A stretch of 64,000 nt of DNA from Mucilaginibacter paludis DSM 18603 (GTDB taxonomy: Bacteria; Bacteroidota; Bacteroidia; Sphingobacteriales; Sphingobacteriaceae), in assembly GCF_000166195.2 (NCBI RefSeq), contig NZ_CM001403.1, positions 5,784,432 through 5,848,431 on the forward strand, in the 5' to 3' direction. Below the pieces are notes generated by a model that worked only from the letters and a program-made list of their open reading frames with translations, was not told where the DNA came from and ran no database searches. Of this stretch, positions 8,490 to 17,303 are shown piece by piece. Made by a program: the position numbers and the translations under genes. Each line of letters starts with the position of its first letter. Positions within the stretch are counted from its first letter, which is position 1.

Positions 8490-8660
8490 TTATAGGCTCT
8501 GATTTGATGCCTTATTTGCGTTGTCGTTGATGCAATCCATTAACTCGTTTAAACTCGTATACGGGTGTACCTCAATCAAACATACCTGGCCTTGGGTATT
8601 GGCAATTCTTTACCCATGCAATCAAAGGCGCGGCCATCCTACAAAGTAAATGCGCCCGCG
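8490..8660 (-). pseudogene. Degenerate coding remnant in a 500-bp gap
   Basis: The 8255-8757 gap has no intact gene. On the minus strand two frames join by a shift: one reads DGRAFDCMGKELP, the next NTQGQVCLIEVHPYTSLNEL and on to a stop at 8490. The composition looks coding, but a stop and a frameshift interrupt it and no start is evident. It is probably a decayed small gene of the element. The family is unknown. Confidence 0.35.
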
Positions 8661-8757
8661 TTGAGATAGTGGATAATTGCTCGTGAACTATTTATTGCAA
8701 TAAATGCGATCTTCGTGCCTGCGTTATGATATACGATAATTCATTATTTGTTTAATC

Positions 8758-8955
8758 TTACCCCTTAATTCCGTACTCTTTTAATACTTCCGGCAAATCT
8801 GTTATCCATGCTTCAGGAGGTACGTCTCCAGTATCCGAATTAATTGAGTATTTATCAAGGAAAGCTTGGGTTGCTAAGTTTTCCTTAAGCTGCGAAAGAG
8901 CATGCTTGTCGTTTTTAGCTATCGCTTCCAGTATCTTCTTGTGTAACTCCTGCAT
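8758..8955 (-). CDS. 65-aa unknown protein overlapping the GRKKG gene
   Basis: The frame (MQELHKKILEAIAKNDKHAL...) starts inside the 3' end of the upstream 114-aa gene with a 41-bp overlap and a different frame. It has a helical N-terminal half and a C-terminus with DVPPEAWITDLPEVLKEYG. The long overlap makes translation coupling likely. No known domain is seen. A moderate call: codon use looks coding and the frame is free after the overlap. Confidence 0.55.
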   Translation of the reverse strand: MQELHKKILEAIAKNDKHALSQLKENLATQAFLDKYSINSDTGDVPPEAWITDLPEVLKEYGIKG

Positions 8956-9259
8956 TTTCGTTTAAAATATTGTCTATTAAAATATTAAGCTGGTGAGTAT
9001 TCATTTCTTCAATCCTGGTGCCCATTTCAATTGTCGCGTCGATTGTAGTGGCCTGAAGCTTTGGCAGGCTATATGATAAAAGTTTCTCAATAAAGGCCAA
9101 CCGATCTTTTGGTTCAAGTTTTTTTAAGTCCCGTTGGATTGTTGACCAATTTTCATCAAGTATTTTATTGACGGCCATTCTTAAATTCGTACTAACCTTA
9201 TTAGGGACACCCTTCTTGCGTCCAGCGGGATTGTTAGTCATCCCTTTTTTAAGTCCCAT
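8915..9259 (-). CDS. NPAGRKKG-motif protein, DUF5681-like
   Basis: A 114-aa protein starting with TNNPAGRKKGVPNKVSTNLR, an N-terminal basic motif shared by DUF5681-type proteins and some small-terminase-like phage proteins. A helical region follows (DRLAFIEKLLSYSLPKLQAT). In Bacteroidota such genes are frequent on prophages and conjugative elements. DNA binding through the basic N-terminus is likely. If it were a small terminase subunit it would be the only packaging-related gene here, but no large subunit is present. Confidence 0.6.
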   Translation of the reverse strand: MGLKKGMTNNPAGRKKGVPNKVSTNLRMAVNKILDENWSTIQRDLKKLEPKDRLAFIEKLLSYSLPKLQATTIDATIEMGTRIEEMNTHQLNILIDNILNENAGVTQEDTGSDS

Positions 9260-9347
9260 TTTTGTACAGTTTTGTTGTTTTCAAAAGCCTTATTATAATT
9301 TTAATAGTTGTCCGGGCCATGCGATAATGACACGGACAACTGATTAA

Positions 9348-9593
9348 TTACCGATTACCAAAGGCAGAGTTATTTTGTTTAGCCAGGCGCTCACGTTCGG
9401 CAACATTCTTTTTTCTATCCTCAATAAAGGCTTTCATTTCAGGTGAAACTTCATCTTTTGCAAGCTCTTTCTTTTTAGGATTTTTCAATGCCGAATTTTC
9501 GGCCTTTAGAGCTTCGTTTTCAGTTTTATAATGATCAATAATTACGGCAGAATTATCTAAGGCTTCTTTAATCTTTTTTTCCCAGTTTTCCAT
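9348..9593 (-). CDS. 81-aa coiled-coil protein of module 2
   Basis: Begins MENWEKKIKEALDNSAVIID and continues into a heptad stretch (KTENEALKAENSALK), then a basic, polar tail. It starts 11 bp after the 242-aa gene. The short MEN start and coiled coil recall the 66-aa and 138-aa genes of the same cluster, so these may be related scaffolding partners for the 240-aa proteins. The function is unknown. Confidence 0.6.
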   Translation of the reverse strand: MENWEKKIKEALDNSAVIIDHYKTENEALKAENSALKNPKKKELAKDEVSPEMKAFIEDRKKNVAERERLAKQNNSAFGNR

Positions 9594-9604
9594 TGTTGTT
9601 TTAA

Positions 9605-10333
9605 TTAAGCTTTGGTTATGCTAAGTGCAAATTTCAGGTTTGTTGTTGATGGTTTGTAGTTGCCGGATTCATCTCGGTCAAGCATGCTCGGGATACCTTT
9701 CATTCCGTATTCGATGTCCAGATTTAAATTTCGTCTCTGTATTTCGTTTTTAATTCCGTTGTACCCGTCTGCTATTTGCTTCATCATATTATGAAACAAT
9801 ATATCATCGGGATTAGTCAAGTATTCGTTAAAGCTTTCACGAAGCGCATTTATTTCAGCTGGATCATTATCGATCGTTCCGTTTTTAAAAGGCAAATACG
9901 ATATACTTATTAAACTAAACGGAAAGTTTTTAAGAATATAGCCATTACCCCCTGATTGATTTAAAACCTCGATGACGTTTTGAATACGGGCTTTTAGACC
10001 TTCAATTTTTTCATGGTAATGATCTTCATAATGCAATCTCAATGCCTTGTTTTGAATTGAGATGAATTTGTCAACCTCCATTTTTAACTTTTCAAGGCCT
10101 TTTCGATTATAAAAATCTAACAGCCAAGTCTTATCAAATCGCGTTTTGGAACCTAAAACCTCATCAAAATCAGAATTAAATTGATCTCTGAGTAGTGAAA
10201 CAGATTCTTGTATGTTGCTGCGCCAAACTACATAGGCTTCAAATTCGGCTTTGCCATCATAGGTCAATATTCTTTCGGGTTGCGAAACGTCGGCAACCTG
10301 GGCGGACGTTTCGCGTTTGTTTGTGGTTTTCAT
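9605..10333 (-). CDS. 242-aa protein, paralogue of the 237-aa gene
   Basis: A soluble, mostly helical protein. It shares with the 10539-11252 product an MKTT start, the block YDGKAEFEAYVVW / YDGEDDFNHYQVW, the block QFNSDFDE / HFNSNFDE, a VDKFIS / VEQFIS segment with following HYEDHYHEKIE / YYTQYYNDKIE, and ALRESF / AMRESF near residue 180. These are clearly two copies of one family, much diverged. Its start overlaps the 66-aa gene by 4 bp (ATGA). No catalytic motif, signal peptide or membrane span is visible. It is unrecognised; it could be a structural or helper-interaction protein of the element. Confidence 0.65.
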   Translation of the reverse strand: MKTTNKRETSAQVADVSQPERILTYDGKAEFEAYVVWRSNIQESVSLLRDQFNSDFDEVLGSKTRFDKTWLLDFYNRKGLEKLKMEVDKFISIQNKALRLHYEDHYHEKIEGLKARIQNVIEVLNQSGGNGYILKNFPFSLISISYLPFKNGTIDNDPAEINALRESFNEYLTNPDDILFHNMMKQIADGYNGIKNEIQRRNLNLDIEYGMKGIPSMLDRDESGNYKPSTTNLKFALSITKA

Positions 10334-10530
10334 ATTCTAATATGTTTCATAGCCTCATCGATATCTTTTTCAGAAGCTGGTCCTTTATCAGGTTGATCCG
10401 TGTTTTGTTTGCCATTTAATTGTTCTCGCAGCTCTTGATTTTCCTTACTTAATGCGGATACTGCTTTGATCGAGGCTATTGCCATTTCAGAAATGGCCTT
10501 TTCTAATTTATCTATGCTTGAATTTTCCAT
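10330..10530 (-). CDS. 66-aa coiled-coil protein between the paralogues
   Basis: MENSSIDKLEKAISEMAIAS continues into a helix with KENQELREQL and an acidic C-terminus (EKDIDEAMKHIRI). It lies 8 bp after the 237-aa gene and overlaps the 242-aa gene by ATGA, so it is coupled to both. A small dimerising partner is likely. The family is unknown. Confidence 0.6.
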   Translation of the reverse strand: MENSSIDKLEKAISEMAIASIKAVSALSKENQELREQLNGKQNTDQPDKGPASEKDIDEAMKHIRI

Positions 10531-10538
10531 TTTGGGCT

Positions 10539-11252
10539 TTAGGATTGTATGTATTTATAGTTTGGAACAATGACGTTATCCTGTAACGAAATAAAATAGT
10601 GAGCTGGTAAGAACCCGTTTAGCTGATATTGTTGGCTCAAAGGGCCGTTCTTTCGCTTGATGTTAGCTTGAAGTTTGTTGTAAATGTCAGCGAGCTGGTT
10701 GCACAATAGCGCATATTCAAGATGATCTGGCTCGGAGGTGTATATATCAAAGCTTTCCCTCATAGCCTCTATTTTGGATTGATCAATTACAAGATCACCG
10801 TCTAATATTTCAAGAATATCAATGGTTGTAAGATGTGCAGGTAATTTCCGGACTCCATAAAGTTCAGTCCGATAAGATGTATCGTTTAACTTTGCTTTGA
10901 ATCTTTCCGAATAAGCGGCAAGCATCTCAATTTTATCGTTGTAGTATTGCGTGTAGTATGATTTCATCGCTCTGTCTTTCCCTGAAATAAACTGCTCTAC
11001 AACTTTATACAAATGGTCATAGTAATTTCCGAAAAGCAACCCTTTTAATACCTCTTTATTGAAAGGGGCCGGATCACACAGCAATTCGTCAAAATTTGAA
11101 TTGAAGTGCTCTTTTAGTACTTGTAAAGGTTCTTTAAGGGTTTTAATCCAAACCTGGTAATGGTTGAAATCATCTTCCCCATCGTAAATTTTAATTTTTT
11201 TCAGGTCGCCTGTTGCCTTGACATCTTCCTGAAATCTGGTTGTGGTTTTCAT
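10539..11252 (-). CDS. 237-aa protein, paralogue of the 242-aa gene
   Basis: First of the two paralogues in transcription order, starting 1 bp after the 138-aa coiled-coil gene. Shared blocks with the second copy are YDGEDDFNHYQVW near residue 24, HFNSNFDELL near 48, VVEQFISGKDRAMKSYY near 86 and AMRESFDIYT near 160. It is helical and soluble. Two diverged copies kept side by side suggest either a heteromeric complex or division of labour. I do not recognise the family. Confidence 0.65.
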   Translation of the reverse strand: MKTTTRFQEDVKATGDLKKIKIYDGEDDFNHYQVWIKTLKEPLQVLKEHFNSNFDELLCDPAPFNKEVLKGLLFGNYYDHLYKVVEQFISGKDRAMKSYYTQYYNDKIEMLAAYSERFKAKLNDTSYRTELYGVRKLPAHLTTIDILEILDGDLVIDQSKIEAMRESFDIYTSEPDHLEYALLCNQLADIYNKLQANIKRKNGPLSQQYQLNGFLPAHYFISLQDNVIVPNYKYIQS

Positions 11253-11253
11253 A

Positions 11254-11670
11254 TCATTTACCTAAATCTGTTAATGACGGTATCCGAACGCTACGCTTGT
11301 TTTTCATGTCATCTGACATTTGGAAGGTGTTTAGAAATTCGGTGATTTTACCTGATTGCAATCCTTGGATCATTCCCGTTACATTAGTTTCACCGGTCAT
11401 ATACACTTTGGCCATATTAGCAAGGGCCTTTGAATTTCTTACCTCCAGCTTTAATAAGCGGTTTTCTTCAAGAGCGGAATTGAGTTTTTTAGTCATGTTT
11501 TGAATCGTTTTTAGTTGATCACTCTTAGTCTTTAGATCAGCCCAATTAAAGCCTCTATAGGTGTCAATAGTTTCTTCAAGGCCGATAATCTTGTTCTCTA
11601 AGCCCTTAATTAATAATCTGTTGAATAAATCAACCATGTGTACCGATTGTTCTTTTTTCTGGTTTTCCAT
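11254..11670 (-). CDS. 138-aa coiled-coil protein heading the module operon
   Basis: Starts MENQKKEQSVHMVDLFNRLL and is helical for about 100 residues with clear heptads (TKKLNSALEENRLLKLEVRN). It then ends in a short globular tail with GMIQGLQSGKITEFLNTF. It is the first gene downstream of the iteron array and probably starts the operon that runs through the two paralogous 240-aa genes. It could bind the array, but nothing in the sequence shows this. Confidence 0.62.
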   Translation of the reverse strand: MENQKKEQSVHMVDLFNRLLIKGLENKIIGLEETIDTYRGFNWADLKTKSDQLKTIQNMTKKLNSALEENRLLKLEVRNSKALANMAKVYMTGETNVTGMIQGLQSGKITEFLNTFQMSDDMKNKRSVRIPSLTDLGK

Positions 11671-11710
11671 CTTTATATTATATATGTCAAAAATTGAGTT
11701 CTTTCAGCCT

Positions 11711-12045
11711 GGTTACTAAATAACCTTGGAAGGTTACCTGTATTTTTATTGTAAATATCTGATATTTAGTATTTTATAGATTTTGAGTCTCTTGTAGTAA
11801 CCGAGTAACCGACTTTCTGCTATTAATTCTCATAACCCGTAATTTTTTTATTTATACTTTCCATTTTCTATGTTTAAAGGAAATTCACTTATATTTTAAT
11901 TTTATACACAATTAATTAATTTTAGTAGGTTACTTGGTTACTAACTATAATAATTGGTTTAAAAACGCCATTCTTATTATAATTATGAGGTTTTTAGAGT
12001 AACCAACCGGTAACCAACCAGTAACCTATTAGCTAATTAGTAACC
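11711..12045. repeat. Iteron array, probable replication origin of the element
   Basis: Ten copies of GGTTAC or its complement GTAACC lie in 335 bp: 11711, 11732, 11929 and 11936 as GGTTAC; 11797, 11805, 11999, 12010, 12021 and 12040 as GTAACC. The copies at 11999, 12010 and 12021 are spaced exactly 11 bp apart, and 11797/11805 form a close pair. About 170 bp of very AT-rich sequence lies between the clusters. Chance would give well under one copy. The array touches the 3' end of the primase-helicase gene, as in P4-like and pathogenicity-island-like satellites whose primase-helicase binds origin repeats. The next gene starts at 11670. Confidence 0.7.
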
Positions 12046-14531
12046 GCCCTTTCAAAATTTTTACCTTTGTCCTTAGTGATGGAATGTTGTTTGTTTCCGT
12101 TAAATACATAGCCATATCTTTCGCAATAGGATTTAAGAGCCATATTCATTGTAATACCAGATAGCCCTTCTTTCAAGTTATTCTCTTCCCTGAAAGCTTT
12201 GTATTCATTATTGAACTCTTTTGTAGATATAAATACTGAGTTAGTCCACCTCTCAAAATTTTCGTTTATAAATTCAAAAGTGTGCTGCCCGAACTGCTGC
12301 TTAAATTGTTTTTCCCATCCCCCGTGTGATAATTCAGTAGGTGTTATCTTGCAGTTGGCGGCAAGGTATTGTTGCACGCATTCGGCAATGAAGCAATCGA
12401 AGCCCATCCAGTCTTTTTCAGTCCATCCGGAATTGCTATTATTTGACGTAGGGAACATGCAATTGAAATGAACATCGACGCCCCCGCACCTGGTAAAGAA
12501 ATCAGTAAACTCAAGTGGAATGATTCTCCTTTTTAAACCTCCATCGGAATCGTCAAATGAAAAGTTGGTATTAACAAGCAGTTTGGGCATTTCGTCCGGG
12601 CCAACAGATCTGTCATCTTTCCATAACTTTTTAACTAATCCATAACCTGTACTCATTTCTTTCAGGTAGCTGAAGTCAAACTTCTTAGGTACATCTGCCA
12701 TGAAAAATACGCGTTCGCCGTTCCAGCTTTGGAGTAGCTTTTCACTAAACTTAACTTGTGATCCTGCAACCGTGCATACTGTTGTTGTATTTCTAAGTAT
12801 GTTTCCGAAAATATTTTTCCCACTTCCGCCGCCCATTTTGGGGTCAGGGCATTTTTCTACCAATGTTATTATATAACCGGTGTTTTCATCCTTATTATCG
12901 TGAGATAAGTATCCAATAACTTTTTTAACTTGATCATTGATGCCAATGGCGTAGTGCAAGAATTCCAGGTATTTAAATTCACTTGGCACAATCGACATAT
13001 CCCATTTTCGCTGCATGATCTTATCATGCCATATATGCTCTATAATTTCGCTGTAGGGGACTTCTTTATAGCCGTCAGCTGTGATCTTCACCGCGGTATT
13101 GATGTATAATTTATAACAGGTGTCATAAGTATCTTTCAATATATTGTTTTCATCAATCTGGTTGATTCTTGAAATTGTAAAATCACCAGACCTTTGAATA
13201 AATGCTTCGTATGCATTGCAGATGTCTTTGTATAGGTTTCCATCTTCTTCTTTGATGTAATCACGGAGAGTATCATAAAATAGACGCGGAGTTACCTTGT
13301 ATATAAGCCTATCTTTAATTCTTACGATGTCCCCCCTATAGGTTGCGAAGCCCAATTTATTGGCAACCTCATAAAGGCCAAGGCGGTCAATTCTAAATCT
13401 ATCATTCTCATCCTGCTCCCAGAAAATGCCGTGCGGATGATCGTCGTGAAGTGATATTTTGAGGTCTTCAAACGTTTTTTTTGCGTCCGGGCTGAAGTTG
13501 GCAGGTATCCCCGATCCCGATAGAGCTGCCTTTTTTACTAAACCCTGTTCGACCTGCTTTTTGACTTTACCAAATCCGTTTTGAGTTAAAAAGTAATAGG
13601 TTTTTGATTTATCCCCGTCGAATTTAAGTTCGGATAAAACAGTGGCCGGGTTATAACCGCGGCTTTCCTGCAATTCTGTCGAGCTGGTAAAAATATAAAA
13701 TATCCGCTTTGACTTGTTCCATGATGCAGACACGCCCTTATCTTTATCGGGCCTGGTGTACCAAATGTAATGCGGATTTTCGTGGCTAAACTTCCAGCCG
13801 AAACCGCTTAAAAGTTCAGTTGGGTTTACTGTATTATTGTAGTGCTCAAACGGATTTTCATCATAAATTGATTCTTGTGATTTATTAGGCTTAGGTTTTG
13901 GCGCTTCTTTAATAATCTCGTTATATGTTTGGCACAAGGTAATTAAGCTGCAACGCTCCTCCCAGGTAATTACTGGTATCGGATTATCTTTGTGAAGGGT
14001 ATAACCGTTGCATAAATCGGATAAGATGTACCCACCTTCCCCGCGCGTTTCAAGAAAGTTAACCTCTTTGTTAGGACGCTTTACCCCTTTTGCCTTTTGC
14101 AGCTCAATTTCAGCTTCCAAAGTTGGGCGGCCGGCAAGCTTTAAATTTCCGGGCACCTCATGCCCACCAACGCGGTAAATAATATGAAACCCACCGGATG
14201 GTGTTTTATGTATACGAAGCCTGCTGAATAGATCAGGATAAAAGTTCCTGATATCATTCATCAAAATAGCGTCAATGCCTGGTTTATATTTAACATCAAC
14301 ATCAATAACCTCTATATTGCCTGAAACTTTACCGCATATAATAGCCAGTGAAGAAGTGCCGTAAAACTCAATTGATGTCCAAAGCTCACCTTCGGTAGCT
14401 ATTTTGCTTTGAAAATCCTTCCATTTGAAAAAAGGCGTTTTATCAACTTCTTTAACCGGAATTAAGCTTATGCCGTCTTTTAAATAGCTTAAAGCCTTGG
14501 GCCAAACTTGCGACAATGATAAATTAATCAC
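12033..14531 (-). CDS. Primase-polymerase / SF3 helicase replication protein
   Basis: A protein of 832 aa. The N-terminal domain (about 10-200) is a bifunctional primase-polymerase domain: IEVIDVDVKYKPG has the metal-binding Asp pair, and SGGFHIIYRVGG carries the active-site His. A linker domain includes WYTRPDKDKGVSASW. The C-terminal part (about 480-800) is an SF3 helicase with Walker A MGGGSGKN near residue 567, a Walker B-like VFFMADVP and the motif C region PKLLVNTNFSFDD. It should prime and unwind the element's DNA at the adjacent iterons. It allows replication without host DnaA/DnaB loading, like satellite and plasmid replicases. The start is followed by the typical SLSQVWPKALSYLKDGISLI opening. 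Confidence 0.85.
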   Translation of the reverse strand: MINLSLSQVWPKALSYLKDGISLIPVKEVDKTPFFKWKDFQSKIATEGELWTSIEFYGTSSLAIICGKVSGNIEVIDVDVKYKPGIDAILMNDIRNFYPDLFSRLRIHKTPSGGFHIIYRVGGHEVPGNLKLAGRPTLEAEIELQKAKGVKRPNKEVNFLETRGEGGYILSDLCNGYTLHKDNPIPVITWEERCSLITLCQTYNEIIKEAPKPKPNKSQESIYDENPFEHYNNTVNPTELLSGFGWKFSHENPHYIWYTRPDKDKGVSASWNKSKRIFYIFTSSTELQESRGYNPATVLSELKFDGDKSKTYYFLTQNGFGKVKKQVEQGLVKKAALSGSGIPANFSPDAKKTFEDLKISLHDDHPHGIFWEQDENDRFRIDRLGLYEVANKLGFATYRGDIVRIKDRLIYKVTPRLFYDTLRDYIKEEDGNLYKDICNAYEAFIQRSGDFTISRINQIDENNILKDTYDTCYKLYINTAVKITADGYKEVPYSEIIEHIWHDKIMQRKWDMSIVPSEFKYLEFLHYAIGINDQVKKVIGYLSHDNKDENTGYIITLVEKCPDPKMGGGSGKNIFGNILRNTTTVCTVAGSQVKFSEKLLQSWNGERVFFMADVPKKFDFSYLKEMSTGYGLVKKLWKDDRSVGPDEMPKLLVNTNFSFDDSDGGLKRRIIPLEFTDFFTRCGGVDVHFNCMFPTSNNSNSGWTEKDWMGFDCFIAECVQQYLAANCKITPTELSHGGWEKQFKQQFGQHTFEFINENFERWTNSVFISTKEFNNEYKAFREENNLKEGLSGITMNMALKSYCERYGYVFNGNKQHSITKDKGKNFERAVTN

Positions 14532-14670
14532 AGTAGCCCCCTTTCAGTAAAAAAAGACTTTTGTATATAAATAGCTGATAAGCAGTTGTATATTTGCATG
14601 TTATTAGTTTCAAAACCAGTTAAAGGCGGCTATTTGCATCATGGCTGCCTTTTTTATAAAATCATCAATA

Positions 14671-14964
14671 TTATTTTTGTGAGGCTTTGAACTTTTGGAT
14701 GGAGTTTCTTGAAATTCTAACCGAACGGCCTATATTGTAATATTCAATTTGGCCAGTACGTAGTAGAGTATTTAGTGTCTTTAAGGAGATTTGTAAATCT
14801 TCGCAAGCTTGTTTCCTTGTGAAGTCAATATTATCGCTTTTTAGGACTGAGTTTCCTTGAGCGTTAATCGGCGCTGGGATGTCACCGTATTTTAAGACTG
14901 AATATAAAGTTTCAGTTATTAGAAGTCTCAATTGAGGTTCTGTTGTAAGAATAATACCTTCCAT
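14671..14964 (-). CDS. Excisionase-family helix-turn-helix protein
   Basis: A 97-aa protein. The C-terminal half carries the excisionase/AlpA pattern: FTRKQACEDLQISLKTLNTL (helix-turn-helix), then RTGQIEYYNIGRSVRISRNS (beta wing), then a terminal helix. Such proteins bind att DNA and turn the integrase toward excision, or activate the element's operon. It lies between the replicase and the integrase block, the usual place for xis. Confidence 0.8.
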   Translation of the reverse strand: MEGIILTTEPQLRLLITETLYSVLKYGDIPAPINAQGNSVLKSDNIDFTRKQACEDLQISLKTLNTLLRTGQIEYYNIGRSVRISRNSIQKFKASQK

Positions 14965-15028
14965 TTGCTTATAGTTTTAATTATAAGTCAAAGGTATATT
15001 TGACACATTCCGATAATTCCGATAATTC

Positions 15029-15916
15029 CTAATTCGGAAAAGATTGTTTTAAATTGCTATTTATTTTGCTTATCAATATTTCAAGTTGAATAATCATAGG
15101 CCCGTGTTTCTCGCTTCCATAATTATCATGTACTTTATTTCCTTTTTGATTTCTCAAAAAGAACGTTCCAAGTCCTGGGAATTTGCTACTAAATATTTCA
15201 GCAGCTGGTTTATCTTTAATTGAATCGATAACTGATAATGATCTCAAGCAGTATAAAAATGTCTTTGCAGCATGTTTATAACCAATCCATTCATTATCGC
15301 TGTTTAAAAGTGGAGGGTCAAGGTTTTTTAAAACCTGTATAAATTGATTAATGTGAGGCTTAAATTTTTCTTTAAATAAGTCTTCAAAAACCTTTTGATT
15401 TTCAGATTTTGGTTTGTTAAAGGATGAATCTGAATTGTTTTTTTGTATTGAGGGTGCATCTTTTACGTTTGACAAAAATTTTTTTGTCTCATTGCAAAAA
15501 TCTTTAACTGGAGATGTTATTTTATGGTTTAATTTGTTGTTGATAGAATCTAAAAAAACATTATACTCTAATCTATTAATATAATAAAGTGCGCTGGATA
15601 CTTTATTTTTTTCATTTGTAGACAAAATAACCTTTCCTAAATCTTTGCATTCATAAGAAAGCATTAATCTGTGGTACTTTATGATCACCTTTTTAAACCT
15701 GCTTTTGTAAAGTTCATTATCGTTAGCAGAAAATAATTCATCTAAGTCACCAATTATTTTGTTTTTTAAAATACCCCAATCTAATTGGTTGGAAAACCGT
15801 TCAAAGCAATTGAGTATATAGTAACAAATAACTGTTTTTTGTTCATCAGTGCTCAGGTCAAAAAGCCTATCAGTTGATCGATAAAATTTATTAGATAAAT
15901 TATTGCAATTTTCCAT
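15029..15916 (-). CDS. Unknown 295-aa protein coupled to the integrase
   Basis: Its ATG shares one base with the integrase stop codon (TAATG), so it is translated from the integrase message. The protein is Lys/Asn rich, helical and low in GC compared with neighbours. A polar linker (KDAPSIQKNNSDSSFNKPKS) near residue 155 separates two helical halves. The second half has LDPPLLNSDNEWIGYKHAAK. No known domain is recognised. Genes beside the integrase of satellites and prophages are often exchangeable cargo such as defence genes, so this is a cargo candidate. Confidence 0.65.
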   Translation of the reverse strand: MENCNNLSNKFYRSTDRLFDLSTDEQKTVICYYILNCFERFSNQLDWGILKNKIIGDLDELFSANDNELYKSRFKKVIIKYHRLMLSYECKDLGKVILSTNEKNKVSSALYYINRLEYNVFLDSINNKLNHKITSPVKDFCNETKKFLSNVKDAPSIQKNNSDSSFNKPKSENQKVFEDLFKEKFKPHINQFIQVLKNLDPPLLNSDNEWIGYKHAAKTFLYCLRSLSVIDSIKDKPAAEIFSSKFPGLGTFFLRNQKGNKVHDNYGSEKHGPMIIQLEILISKINSNLKQSFPN

Positions 15917-17274
15917 TATTCAACCCCTCCATTAATTACCTTCAATTCTGCTCGCTTTAGCATGTTCATCATCATAACAGCCTTATCATCATTGTTCATA
16001 CGAATGTAAGTTAAAAAAGCTTTTTCGGTTGTATGGCCGGTTATAGCCATAATTAAAATTGAAGGTATTCCCATTTTAAACATATTGGTTGCAAAGCTTC
16101 GGCGTGCTGCATGGCTGCTCATAAGTTCCCAAAATGCAACTTTAGTTATGCATCTCTGCCCTTTGACAAATTTGGTAATGCTTACATCTTCGGTAAATTC
16201 GGCAAGCTTTCCTAAATCTTTCAGGTAATCGTTGAATTTTTGATTTGATATTGTCGGTGGGATTTTCCCGTTGTATTTATCAATCACAAATTTTAGGTTT
16301 TTTGTAATAGGAATGGTTACCCGTTCCCCGGTTTTAATTGTTTGAAGCCGAATATAATCACCGTCTATATCTTGAGGCCTGATAGTTGTAAAATCTGAAA
16401 ACCTTAATCCGGTATATGCGCCGATTAAAAACAGGTCACGAACCTTATTTAACCTGGCGTTTTTACTTAAGTCAATGTTGATTAACTTATCTAATTTTTC
16501 GTTATCTAAAAAGATAGCATCTGCTTCGGTTGTTTCTTTTATGAAATTTCTGCTCTTATGTTTTTGATTTGTGTGAAAACCATATTCCGCAGCATCACTC
16601 ATTATTGTTTTTACGCACTTGATAGCCGCACCAAAAGACGCCGGTGATTTATCGCATTTAACAACAAAATACTCCCTGAATGACGTGTAAAAATCCAAGT
16701 CAATATCATTAAAGTGCAAATGCTTTATCTTACCTTCTCTAACAAATTCGGTCAAATTTGTATGAAGTGTGCCGTACTGTTTATGCGTATTTGGTGAATA
16801 AGGTTGGCCTTTGCGCTTGCCTCTTGCTATAACTCTTTTACCACTCTTTACGTCTTCTTTGAATTTATCTAAATAGGCTAAGAAATCAGGGCTTTTATCA
16901 GTCGGCGTTTTAATTGACGGATCGGGAAGATTAAATATGGCCCGGCGGCATTCATGTTGAAAGACTTTGACATCCGTTGGAAAGCTATCGTGATGAACTG
17001 TATAGTTTTCAAACAGATTTATAATAATGGATTTTGCATTGCTTAAACTGGTTGAAATGGTTTTAGCACGTGCGTTCGCTGCATGCTGTTTGGGACTTTG
17101 CTTTTCGATATTCCAATAGCGTGGTTCCACTTTGTCAATACCAGAGATAACAATACGTTCATTGTTGAATCTCACTATGGCATTTATTGAGGTCGGTTCA
17201 TGAGCTGGCAAAGTTTGCCGTAAGTTGAAGTTAACATTAATTGTAAAGTTGCCCCTATTAGTTTTATTACTCAT
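15916..17274 (-). CDS. int: Tyrosine recombinase (integrase)
   Basis: The start at 17274 (MSNKTNRGNFTINVNFNLRQ) is preferred, since an upstream ATG adds an atypical hydrophobic leader. The product is 452 aa. It has an N-terminal arm-binding domain with beta strands, a SAM-like core-binding domain (about 130-250) and a catalytic domain. The box I arginine is in GAYTGLRFSDF, the His-x-x-Arg in SSHAARRSFATNMF, the second His in AITGHTTEK and the nucleophile Tyr in FLTYIRM. All catalytic residues are present, so it should be active. It sits 170 bp from attR and catalyses integration into the tRNA-Arg 3' end. Confidence 0.9.
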   Translation of the reverse strand: MSNKTNRGNFTINVNFNLRQTLPAHEPTSINAIVRFNNERIVISGIDKVEPRYWNIEKQSPKQHAANARAKTISTSLSNAKSIIINLFENYTVHHDSFPTDVKVFQHECRRAIFNLPDPSIKTPTDKSPDFLAYLDKFKEDVKSGKRVIARGKRKGQPYSPNTHKQYGTLHTNLTEFVREGKIKHLHFNDIDLDFYTSFREYFVVKCDKSPASFGAAIKCVKTIMSDAAEYGFHTNQKHKSRNFIKETTEADAIFLDNEKLDKLINIDLSKNARLNKVRDLFLIGAYTGLRFSDFTTIRPQDIDGDYIRLQTIKTGERVTIPITKNLKFVIDKYNGKIPPTISNQKFNDYLKDLGKLAEFTEDVSITKFVKGQRCITKVAFWELMSSHAARRSFATNMFKMGIPSILIMAITGHTTEKAFLTYIRMNNDDKAVMMMNMLKRAELKVINGGVE

Positions 17275-17303
17275 ATCGGTATGTTTAAAACAATATTCAA
17301 ATA

